This document shows positions 7,519 through 14,684 of a stretch of 64,000 nucleotides of DNA, piece by piece. The stretch is from Mesorhizobium temperatum (GTDB lineage Bacteria; Pseudomonadota; Alphaproteobacteria; Rhizobiales; Rhizobiaceae): NCBI RefSeq assembly GCF_002284575.1, contig NZ_NPKJ01000040.1, forward strand, positions 410-64,409, given 5' to 3'. Each line of letters starts with the position of its first letter. Position 1 is the first letter of the stretch. Both the position numbers and the translations under genes were made by a program. The notes below the pieces were generated by a model. It searched no databases. It was given only the letters and a program-made list of their open reading frames with translations, and was not told the origin of the DNA.

Positions 7519-8691
7519 ATGACAAAATTGATTTCCAAATGGAACTATCCGACAACCGTGCGCTTCGGCGCTGGGCGCATCAAGGAATTGCCTGATGTGC
7601 TTGATGCCACCGGCATCAAGCGGCCGCTCTTCGTCACCGATCCGGGGCTGGCGAAGCTGCCGGTGGTCGCCTCGACGCTGAAGATCCTCGACGACGCCAA
7701 GGTGCCCTATGGCGTGTTTTCCGAGGTGAAGCCGAACCCGGTCGACTCCAACCTGACCGCCGGCATTGCCGTGTTCAAGAAGGGCAAGCATGACGGCGTC
7801 ATCGCCTTCGGCGGCGGCTCGGCGCTCGACCTCGGCAAGCTGATCGCTTTCCAGGCCGGCCAGGCGCGGCCGGTCTGGGATTTCGAAGATATCGGTGACT
7901 GGTGGACGCGCGCCAACTCCGATGCGATCGCGCCGATCATCGCCGTGCCGACCACGGCCGGCACCGGCTCGGAGGTCGGCCGCGCCGGCGTCATCACCAA
8001 TGAAGCGACCCACACCAAGAAGGTCATCTTTCATCCGAAACTTTTGCCGGCCATCGTCATCGCCGATCCGGAACTGTCGGTCGGAATGCCGGGCTTCATC
8101 ACCGCCGGCACCGGCATGGACGCGCTTGCTCACTGCCTGGAGGCCTATTGCGCGCCGGGCTATCATCCGATGGCCGACGGCATCGCCGTCGAAGGCGTGC
8201 GGCTTGTCTTCGAGAACCTGCCGAAGGCCTTTGCCAACGGCAAGGATCTCGTCGCCCGCGCCCACATGATGAGTGCGGCCGCCATGGGCGCCGCCGCCTT
8301 CCAGAAAGGGCTGGGCGCCATCCACTCGCTGTCGCATCCGATCGGCGCGCTTTACGACACCCATCATGGCATGACCAACGCCGTGTTCATGCCCTATGTG
8401 CTGGCCTTCAACCGCGACGCCATAGAGGCGCGCATCGCCCGGCTCGCGGCTTATTGCGGCATCAAAGGCGGCTTCGACGGCTTCGCCAAGGCCGTCATCA
8501 AGCTGCGCAAGGAATTGAAGGTGCCGCACGCGCTGCCGGGCCTGATCAAGGGGCTCGACATGGACAAGAAGCGCAAGGGCCTGATCGCCGACATGGCGGT
8601 GGTCGATCCGACCGCCGGCGGCAACCCGGTCAAGCTGACCAGGAAGGCGGCGCTGACGCTGCTCGACAATGCCATTGCCGGCACCGTTTGA
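7519..8691 (+). CDS. Iron-containing alcohol dehydrogenase
   Basis: Group III (Fe2+-dependent) alcohol dehydrogenase, 390 aa. It has an N-terminal NAD-binding domain with FGGGSALDLGK (97-107) and the PTTAGTGSEV block (144-153). The helical domain carries the metal ligands Asp201 and His205 in GMDALAHCLEAY, His269 in GAIHSLSHPIG and His283 in THHGM. It would oxidise the alcohol group of the substrate (proposed gamma-glutamylethanolamide) to the aldehyde used by the preceding gene. It is the last enzyme of the operon. The next 242 nt hold an independent PHO-box-like promoter, so the ABC genes downstream are probably a separate unit. Confidence 0.92.
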   Translation: MTKLISKWNYPTTVRFGAGRIKELPDVLDATGIKRPLFVTDPGLAKLPVVASTLKILDDAKVPYGVFSEVKPNPVDSNLTAGIAVFKKGKHDGVIAFGGGSALDLGKLIAFQAGQARPVWDFEDIGDWWTRANSDAIAPIIAVPTTAGTGSEVGRAGVITNEATHTKKVIFHPKLLPAIVIADPELSVGMPGFITAGTGMDALAHCLEAYCAPGYHPMADGIAVEGVRLVFENLPKAFANGKDLVARAHMMSAAAMGAAAFQKGLGAIHSLSHPIGALYDTHHGMTNAVFMPYVLAFNRDAIEARIARLAAYCGIKGGFDGFAKAVIKLRKELKVPHALPGLIKGLDMDKKRKGLIADMAVVDPTAGGNPVKLTRKAALTLLDNAIAGTV

Positions 8692-8847
8692 GACGGTTTT
8701 CGCGCCGAAAATTGATCTGGGAAATGAGGGCAAAGAAAGGGGAAGAGATGAAAGATAAGACCGAAATTCGTTAGCCGGAAAAATAGTCGCGGAGCGATTG
8801 CTACAGCCGGTTAAAAAGAGTTTACTTTTTCGTACTGCAGGGCATCG

Positions 8848-8880
8848 CTTTCACAAAGCTTTCATCGGGCTGTCACACGA
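8848..8880 (+). promoter_or_regulatory. PHO-box-like array of three 11-bp repeats
   Basis: Three units start exactly 11 bp apart at 8848, 8859 and 8870: CTTTCACAAAG, CTTTCATCGGG and CTGTCACACGA. The 7-base cores (CTTTCAC, CTTTCAT, CTGTCAC) match the direct-repeat half-site that PhoB binds (CTGTCAT-like, 11-bp period). The array lies about 55 nt upstream of the solute-binding-protein ATG, in the same direction. A GATACC sequence about 6 nt downstream could serve as -10. Confidence 0.65.
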
Positions 8881-8933
8881 AAACGATACCGCATCGCAGG
8901 CGTCCAACGGCGTCAGTTCAACGGAGAGAACAC

Positions 8934-10040
8934 ATGTTCAAATTCACGGGAAAAGTGCTTTCCCTTACGGCCGTCGCCCTGATGGCGACCTCTGCCATCT
9001 CGTCGGCGCAGTCCATGGATGAACTGGTCGCCGCCGCCAAGGCGGAAGGCCAGCTCACCACCATTGCGCTGCCGCACAGCTGGTGCGGCTATGGCGACGT
9101 CATCGCCGGCTTCAAGGCGAAATATCCGGAAATCACCGTCAACGAGCTCAATCCCGATGCCGGCTCCGGCGACGAGATCGAGGCGATCAAGGCCAACAAG
9201 GACAATAAGGGCCCGCAGGCGCCTGATGTGATCGACGTCGGCCTGTCTTTTGGCCCGTCCGCCAAGGCAGACGGCCTGATCCAACCCTACAAGGTGTCGA
9301 CCTGGGATACGATTCCTGACAGCGCCAAGGATGCCGATGGCTACTGGTACGGCGACTATTACGGCGTGCTCGCCTTCGGCGTGAACAAGGCCGTCGTGCA
9401 GAACTCACCACAGGACTGGGCCGACCTGCTGAAGCCGGAATATGCCAACTCGGTGGCGCTCGCCGGTGACCCGCGCTCATCGAACAACGCCGTCATTTCG
9501 GTTTACGCTTCGGGCCTCGCGGCTGGCGGTACCGGCGGCCAGGATGCCGCCGCCAAGGGTCTGCAGTTCTTCAAGCAGCTCAACGATGCCGGCAACTTCG
9601 TGCCGGTCGATGGTGAAGCGGCAGCTGTCGCCCAGGGCACGACACCGATCGTGATGAACTGGGACTACAACCTGCTTGCCATGCGCGACAAGATGGCCGG
9701 CAATCCGGAAATCGAAATCGTCGTGCCAAAGAGCGCGGTGGTCGCAGGCGTCTACGTACAGGCGATCAGCGCCTATGCGCCGCATCCGAACGCCGCCAAG
9801 CTGTGGATGGAGTATCTCTACTCGGACGAAGGCCAGCTCGGCTGGCTGAAGGGCTACTGCCACCCGATCCGCTTCAATGACCTCGCCAAGAAGGGCGTGA
9901 TCCCGAAGGAGATGCTGGACAAGCTGCCGGCCGCCGAGAACTACGAAAAAGCGATCTTTCCTACTTTGGAGGAACAGAACGCTGCCAAGAAGGAAATCAG
10001 CACGAACTGGGATGCCATCGTTGGCGCCGTCGTGAAGTAA
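8934..10040 (+). CDS. ABC transporter periplasmic solute-binding protein
   Basis: Periplasmic binding protein of a four-gene importer. The 368-aa precursor has a Sec signal peptide (about residues 1-25, cleavage near AISSAQS) and the two-lobed fold of the PotD/AfuA (extracellular solute-binding family 1) group, with the late lobe motif SAYAPHPNAAKLWMEYLYS. Family substrates include ferric iron, polyamines, thiamine and 2-aminoethylphosphonate. The PHO-box-like repeats upstream point to a phosphorus-containing ligand, which is inference. The ATG follows ACGGAGAGAACAC. It is separated from the permease by a strong hairpin, as is common when the binding protein is made in excess. Confidence 0.88.
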   Translation: MFKFTGKVLSLTAVALMATSAISSAQSMDELVAAAKAEGQLTTIALPHSWCGYGDVIAGFKAKYPEITVNELNPDAGSGDEIEAIKANKDNKGPQAPDVIDVGLSFGPSAKADGLIQPYKVSTWDTIPDSAKDADGYWYGDYYGVLAFGVNKAVVQNSPQDWADLLKPEYANSVALAGDPRSSNNAVISVYASGLAAGGTGGQDAAAKGLQFFKQLNDAGNFVPVDGEAAAVAQGTTPIVMNWDYNLLAMRDKMAGNPEIEIVVPKSAVVAGVYVQAISAYAPHPNAAKLWMEYLYSDEGQLGWLKGYCHPIRFNDLAKKGVIPKEMLDKLPAAENYEKAIFPTLEEQNAAKKEISTNWDAIVGAVVK

Positions 10041-10047
10041 TTCATAG

Positions 10048-10075
10048 GGCGCCGGGCGGTTCGCCGCCCGGCGCC
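10048..10075 (+). terminator. Strong hairpin after binding-protein gene
   Basis: Twelve-base perfect G+C arms (10048-10059 and 10064-10075) around TTCG, with no T-run. It is probably an mRNA-stabilising or partial-termination hairpin that raises binding protein over membrane components. Confidence 0.7.
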
Positions 10076-10097
10076 TTATGCCAACTTCGGGAAGTCC

Positions 10098-11006
10098 ATG
10101 GCAGACTCCACAATGTCCCAGACAGCCAGCGTCAGTCCTGGCGCGCCGGAGATCAGCCGCCTTCGGCTGCCACTGCATTGGTTAGGCGTAACTCCATTCT
10201 TCATTTTCGCGCTGGTCTTTTTGATCTTGCCCACGGTAGGGCTGATCGCGGGCGCGTTCAAAAATGCAGCCGGCGACTATACGTTCGACAACATCATAGC
10301 GTTGTCGCAACCCAAGCTCGCCGCGGCCTATTGGGTATCCATTCAGATCAGCTTTGTCTCTGCGGTCCTTGGCGCCTTGATCGGCCTGGCAATGGCGGTG
10401 GCAGTGGTTCGCGGAGGCTTGCCGCCGTGGTTACGCTCGGCAACCTTGACCTTCTCGGGCGTCGCCTCGAATTTTGCCGGCGTGCCGCTGGCATTCTCGT
10501 TCATCGCGACTCTAGGTCGGCTCGGAGTGGCGACGATCCTGTTGCGAGACATTTTCGGCATTAACATCTATTCGCTCGGCTTCAGTATCTTTTCGTTCTG
10601 GGGCCTGATCCTCACCTACCTCTATTTCCAGATTCCATTGATGATCGTCATCATCACGCCGGCGGTCGATGGGTTGAAGAAGGAATGGGGCGAAGCTGCC
10701 GCGACGCTCGGCGCAACCAATTGGCAATATTGGCGCATGGTGGTAATCCCGGTGTTATGGCCGAGTTTTCTCGGTACGACGGTCCTCCTCTTTGCCAACG
10801 CGTTCGGTGCGGTCGCAACGGCCTATGCACTGACGGGGCCGTCACTCAACATCGTGCCCATCCAGCTGTTCGCGCAGATTCGCGGCGACGTGCTTTACAA
10901 TCCGAACCTAGGCTACGCGCTTGCATTCGGCATGATCGTCATTACCGGCCTGGCCAATCTCTTCTATATTTTGTTCCAACGGCGAGCCGAACGGTGGCTG
11001 AAATGA
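10098..11006 (+). CDS. ABC transporter permease (first)
   Basis: Inner-membrane subunit of the importer, 302 aa with six predicted hydrophobic segments after a short cytoplasmic N-terminus. The EAA loop that contacts the ATPase is visible as EWGEAAATLGATNWQYWRMV before the C-terminal segments. It belongs to the PotB/CysT-like permease family. The stop overlaps the start of the second permease (ATGA at 11003-11006), showing translational coupling. Confidence 0.9.
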   Translation: MADSTMSQTASVSPGAPEISRLRLPLHWLGVTPFFIFALVFLILPTVGLIAGAFKNAAGDYTFDNIIALSQPKLAAAYWVSIQISFVSAVLGALIGLAMAVAVVRGGLPPWLRSATLTFSGVASNFAGVPLAFSFIATLGRLGVATILLRDIFGINIYSLGFSIFSFWGLILTYLYFQIPLMIVIITPAVDGLKKEWGEAAATLGATNWQYWRMVVIPVLWPSFLGTTVLLFANAFGAVATAYALTGPSLNIVPIQLFAQIRGDVLYNPNLGYALAFGMIVITGLANLFYILFQRRAERWLK

Positions 11007-11797
11007 AGCAAGGCAGCCGTTTTTGGGCCTGGCTCGTTTTTGGCGTGGGAACCACTTATTTTGTCCTGCCGCTTGTGGCGACCTTTGAATTCTCCTTGCG
11101 TAAGCGGCGAGGGGAATACTCCTTTGACGCCTACCGCTCGGTCTTCGAAGATCCGAATTTCCAGGCGACATTTACCTATTCCGTCGTTGTGGCGGTATTC
11201 ACCATCCTTTTGGGCGTGCTCCTAGTCGTGCCGACGGCTTACTGGATACGGCTGCGGCTACCGAATCTGCGGCCGGTCGTAGAGTTCATCACCCTGCTGC
11301 CGCTGGTTATTCCCGCCATCGTCATCGTCTTCGGCTACATCAGAATGTTCGGTTCGAACTCAACGCTGCCTTTTCTGGCGACAGCGCGCGGCACCGATGC
11401 TCTGCTGGTTATCGGCTATACGACGTTGGCGCTGCCTTATATGTACCGGGCGGTCGATACCGGTCTCAGGACCATCGACGTCAGAACGCTTACCGAAGCC
11501 GCACAAATCCTCGGCGCCGGCTGGACCACCATCATCGCCCGCATCATCCTGCCGAACGTACTGATCGCCGTCTTATCCGGCGCGTTCCTGAGTTTTGCCA
11601 TCGTCATCGGCGAGTTCACCATGGCGTCGCTGCTGAATCGACCGGCTTTCGGCCCCTATCTGCAGAACATCGGCGCCAACAGTGCCTATGAGCCGTCGGC
11701 ACTGGCGCTCATTTCGTTCGCCATCACCTGGGGCTGCATGTCGCTGATCCAGATCCTGTCGCGTTTTGCGCCGCGATCGGCGAACCGGCCAAACTGA
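11003..11797 (+). CDS. ABC transporter permease (second)
   Basis: Second membrane subunit (264 aa), PotC-like, starting at ATG 11003 with a 4-bp overlap with the first permease. Several hydrophobic segments are evident and an EAA loop reads TLTEAAQILGAGWTTIIARI. It forms the heterodimeric channel with the preceding permease. The ATPase gene follows after 28 nt. Confidence 0.9.
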   Translation: MKQGSRFWAWLVFGVGTTYFVLPLVATFEFSLRKRRGEYSFDAYRSVFEDPNFQATFTYSVVVAVFTILLGVLLVVPTAYWIRLRLPNLRPVVEFITLLPLVIPAIVIVFGYIRMFGSNSTLPFLATARGTDALLVIGYTTLALPYMYRAVDTGLRTIDVRTLTEAAQILGAGWTTIIARIILPNVLIAVLSGAFLSFAIVIGEFTMASLLNRPAFGPYLQNIGANSAYEPSALALISFAITWGCMSLIQILSRFAPRSANRPN

Positions 11798-11825
11798 TCG
11801 AAAAGTACTGACCGAAAGAAAAGCC

Positions 11826-12890
11826 ATGGCCGAGCCATTCCTCTCCATCCAGCAGGTGCGAAAAGCCTTCGGCGCCACCACCGTCGTCCAGGACTTCAAT
11901 CTCGACGTCGAGCCGGGCGAATTCGTCTCGTTCCTCGGGCCGTCGGGCTGCGGCAAGACGACGGTGCTGCGCATGGTCGCCGGCTTCGAGGAGCCGAGTG
12001 CCGGCAAGATCGTGGTGGCCGGCAAGGACATCACCCGGCTCAAGCCCAACCAGCGCAATGTCGGCATGGTGTTCCAGGCCTATGCGCTGTTTCCGAACCT
12101 GACCGTGGCGCAGAACATCGGCTTCGGACTGAAGGTCGCGGGCATGCCAAAGGCGGACGCCGACAGGCGCGTTGCCGAGATGCTCGACCTCATCAAGCTG
12201 CCGCAGATGGGCGACCGCTATCCCTATCAGCTCTCCGGCGGCCAGCAGCAGCGTATCGCGCTGGCGCGGGCGATTGCGCCGAAGCCGAAGCTCCTGCTGC
12301 TTGACGAGCCGCTGTCGGCACTCGACGCCAAGGTGCGCGTGTCGCTGCGCGAGGAAATCCGCTCGATCCAGAAGAAGCTCGGCATCACCACTGTCTTCGT
12401 TACCCACGACCAGGAAGAGGCGCTGTCGATCTCCGACCGCATCGCCGTCATGTATGGCGGCAAGGCCGAGCAGGTCGGCACGCCGTTCGAGATCTATAAC
12501 CGGCCGGCGACCAAGTTCGTCGCCAATTTCGTCGGCACGCTGAATGTGCTCGAAGGCACCGTCACCGACGCTGCGTCGGGCAAGGTGCGCGTCAATTCGC
12601 AAGAGGTCTCGCTGCAGGGAAAGCTAAACGGCTCCAAGCCCGGCGACACGCTGTCCCTGGCGCTGCGGCCCGAGGCGATTTCGCTCGGCCGCCATCCCGG
12701 CCGCGACTCCAGTCTTTCGGGCGAGATCACCGAAGTGCATTTCCTCGGCTCGGTCATCCGGGTTCGCGTCGGCATCGGCGGCAGCACGGTGTCGCTCGAC
12801 ACGTTCAACAGCCCGGCCTCCCCGCCGCCCGCGGTCGGCGAAAAGGCCGAGATTTCGTTCTCCTCAGGCGACATGCTGGTGCTGCACTAG
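11826..12890 (+). CDS. ABC transporter ATP-binding protein (PotA-like)
   Basis: ATPase of the importer, 354 aa. Walker A is GPSGCGKTT (38-46), the signature LSGGQQQR (136-143), Walker B LLLLDE (156-161), and the switch His lies in FVTHDQEEAL. A C-terminal regulatory/OB domain follows from about residue 240. The start ATG 11826 is preceded by AAAGAAAAG; upstream in-frame codons would overlap the permease and lack family similarity. It completes an SBP-permease-permease-ATPase operon. Confidence 0.92.
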   Translation: MAEPFLSIQQVRKAFGATTVVQDFNLDVEPGEFVSFLGPSGCGKTTVLRMVAGFEEPSAGKIVVAGKDITRLKPNQRNVGMVFQAYALFPNLTVAQNIGFGLKVAGMPKADADRRVAEMLDLIKLPQMGDRYPYQLSGGQQQRIALARAIAPKPKLLLLDEPLSALDAKVRVSLREEIRSIQKKLGITTVFVTHDQEEALSISDRIAVMYGGKAEQVGTPFEIYNRPATKFVANFVGTLNVLEGTVTDAASGKVRVNSQEVSLQGKLNGSKPGDTLSLALRPEAISLGRHPGRDSSLSGEITEVHFLGSVIRVRVGIGGSTVSLDTFNSPASPPPAVGEKAEISFSSGDMLVLH

Positions 12891-12925
12891 AGCGCTTGCG
12901 TTTTGGTGGAACCAAAACCGCGCTC
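12890..12925. terminator. Bipartite hairpin after the ABC operon
   Basis: Nested arms GAGCG/CGCTC (12890-12894, 12921-12925) and GTTTTGGT/ACCAAAAC (12900-12907, 12911-12918) with a GGA loop, starting at the ATPase stop codon. No T-tract follows on the plus strand. It may be an operon-end terminator or a copy of a palindromic repeat. Confidence 0.45.
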
Positions 12926-13102
12926 CAGGGCTTGTTTGACGCATTTTGTCGGACGCCAAACGAAGACGTTTGGCTGCCGGCGCCGCCATCGTGTCATCCA
13001 GCCGAAGGTCCGCTCGACGACCCAGCGTCGCTGCAGATGGCGGCCATCCGGGCCCGATTCGCTGCTGTCCACATCAGAAGCTTGAATCATGGACCGCCTC
13101 AA
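12926..13102 (-). pseudogene. IS5-type transposase fragment
   Basis: On the minus strand a short reading contains RRWVVERTFGWMTRWRR, the conserved C-terminal catalytic block of IS5-family DDE transposases. The upstream catalytic parts and a full-length frame are missing. Flanking sequence up to about 13271 also translates into short basic fragments without a complete gene. This is a decayed insertion sequence, not a functional transposase. Confidence 0.65.
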
Positions 13103-13131
13103 ACCGCCACCCCGTGTTCAAACAGTCTCTT
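13041..13131. repeat. Direct repeat copy 1, part of IS debris
   Basis: About 90 bp, nearly identical to 13800-13889. The first ~55 bases match exactly, then a few indels and substitutions separate the copies. It includes the coding end of the transposase fragment. With its partner it brackets the VOC gene. Confidence 0.8.
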
Positions 13132-13298
13132 AGGCTGCTGACGGCGGCTTTCGCGGGCGGCCCGGCCCGGGTTGACGACCTAATCGTGCTTAGCGAGAAC
13201 GCGGCCGACCGAGGAGGGATGGACCTCGAACAGGCGGGTCGGCCTCGGACGCGCCCGCTGACATTGGTCACTTTTCGCCATTTGTCTTCGTATTGCGC

Positions 13299-13736
13299 TC
13301 AGCTGAGTTCTTGGGCGAGTCCGATGAGAAGCCCTTCAGGCCCACGGATGTAGCAGAGCCGATACGCGTCTTTATACTGGACTACTTCGCCTACGAGCTG
13401 CGCGCCGCGCGTGCGGAGCCTTTCAAGCGTCTCGTCGATGTCGTCCACGGCGAACATGACGCGGAGGTAGCCTAGGGCGTTGACCGGGGCGTTCCGGTGA
13501 TCTGCGACGACAGGCGGCGTGACGAAGCGGGAGAGCTCGAGCCGGCTGTGGCCGTCCGGTGTGCGCATCATGGCAATCTCGACACGCTGATCGCCCAGTC
13601 CAGTGACACGTCCGGCCCATTCTCCTTCGATCGTGGCCCGCCCTTCGAGCTCGAGGCCGAGTTCGCGAAAGAAATCAATCGTCCCTCCGAGGTCTTCGAC
13701 GACGATTCCTACGTTGTCCATCCGCTTGAGCGCCAT
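13299..13736 (-). CDS. VOC-family (glyoxalase/dioxygenase-fold) protein
   Basis: Small metal-dependent VOC-superfamily protein, 145 aa, of the kind annotated as glyoxalase, bleomycin-resistance or dioxygenase-like. It has two beta-alpha-beta-beta-beta modules, beginning MDNVGIVVEDL and LGYLRVMFAVDDI, and ends with YIRGPEGLLIGLAQEL, which carries the usual late Glu metal ligand. The ATG at 13736 has TTGGAG upstream; the longer 165-aa reading has no support. The gene lies alone between two copies of an IS-derived repeat, suggesting that it was captured or moved with it. The substrate is unknown. Confidence 0.85.
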   Translation of the reverse strand: MALKRMDNVGIVVEDLGGTIDFFRELGLELEGRATIEGEWAGRVTGLGDQRVEIAMMRTPDGHSRLELSRFVTPPVVADHRNAPVNALGYLRVMFAVDDIDETLERLRTRGAQLVGEVVQYKDAYRLCYIRGPEGLLIGLAQELS

Positions 13737-13799
13737 GTTTCCAATCTCCAAGGTGTCGCCTAGTCTAACAACGGACGCTTGAGGTGCCCCCAACACCGG

Positions 13800-13889
13800 C
13801 GGCCATCCGGGCCCGATTCGCTGCTGTCCACATCAGAAGCTTGAATCATGGACGCCTCAAATCCCACCCCGTTTTCAAACGGTCTCTAA
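13800..13889. repeat. Direct repeat copy 2, IS debris
   Basis: Second copy of the 13041-13131 repeat in the same orientation, about 760 bp away. It carries the same GGCCATCCGGGCCCGATTCG start but lacks the transposase catalytic block. Confidence 0.8.
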
Positions 13890-13915
13890 CAGCGGCAGTA
13901 TCCCGGACGTCGAAG

Positions 13916-14542
13916 TCAGGCCGGCGGGATGAACGGCTGGCTCACCGTCCTGAAGACCGGCAGCGCTTCCAGCCGCGCGGCATGGGCGGCGAGCGCCGGG
14001 AAGTCGGCGAGCGAAGCCAGGCCGGGATGCGCCTCGCCAAGGAAGCGGAGCACGGCGGCAACCGCGATGTCGGCGTGACCGATGCGATCGCCGAACCAGT
14101 AGGTTTCAGGCTTTGTGCTGCGATCGGCTTCCAGTACAGCCATCACGCCTTCTATCTGCTTGCGGCAGCGCTCGACCCAGAGGTCGGAGACCGGCTGGTG
14201 CAGTAGCTTCTCGTAGAACAGGCTGACCGCCTTGTCGCCCAGCCCGGTTGCCAAGGCGGCGATCTTCAGCGCTTGGCGGCGCGCCGGCTCGTCGGTCGGG
14301 AACATCCTGCGATCGGCCGCTACAAGGCTGTCCAGGTGGTCCAGCATGGCGTGGCTTTCGATCAGCACCTCGCCATTGTCCAGCACCAGGGTTGGCACAC
14401 GCGTCAATGGATTGTAGGGCCTGATCTTGTCCGCATCGCTGAAAGTCGACCAGGGACGATGTTCAAACGGCAGGTTGTACAGAGTCAGCGCAATGCCGAC
14501 GCGACGGACGAAGGGCGAGTCATATTGGCCGATGAGGATCAT
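13916..14542 (-). CDS. Glutathione S-transferase family protein
   Basis: Cytosolic glutathione transferase-like protein, 208 aa. The N-terminal thioredoxin-fold domain (about 1-78) has SPFVRRVGIAL with the likely active Ser, the cis-Pro segment NPLTRVPTLVLDNG, and IESHAML for glutathione binding. The all-helical C-terminal domain contains GDRIGHADIAVAAVLRF, the usual N-capping motif region. The role is detoxification or stress metabolism; the substrate is unknown. The start ATG 14542 is the only one consistent with the family N-terminus. Confidence 0.9.
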   Translation of the reverse strand: MILIGQYDSPFVRRVGIALTLYNLPFEHRPWSTFSDADKIRPYNPLTRVPTLVLDNGEVLIESHAMLDHLDSLVAADRRMFPTDEPARRQALKIAALATGLGDKAVSLFYEKLLHQPVSDLWVERCRKQIEGVMAVLEADRSTKPETYWFGDRIGHADIAVAAVLRFLGEAHPGLASLADFPALAAHAARLEALPVFRTVSQPFIPPA

Positions 14543-14575
14543 GACCCAAGCTTATACGCAGACAACCGCCTCAAC

Positions 14576-14611
14576 GCATACTGCCAAGTCACGGCATACT
14601 GCCAAGTCAGG
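14576..14611. repeat. 18-bp tandem duplication in promoter gap
   Basis: Two adjacent 18-bp units (14576-14593 and 14594-14611) beginning GCATACTGCCAAGTCA differ at one base. They sit between the divergent GST and antiporter genes, so they could be paired operator sites or a simple slippage duplication. Confidence 0.75.
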
Positions 14612-14684
14612 GCACCACGGCCAATCAACAGTAGCTTATGGTTTTGCCACTGCCAATAATCGCGCTTCGCCGCTACGATGACGC

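Noticed and set aside
12896..13353. Several plus-strand frames of 60-135 codons in the IS debris
   Set aside because: They have no transposase or other motif; the transposase signature is on the minus strand and incomplete.
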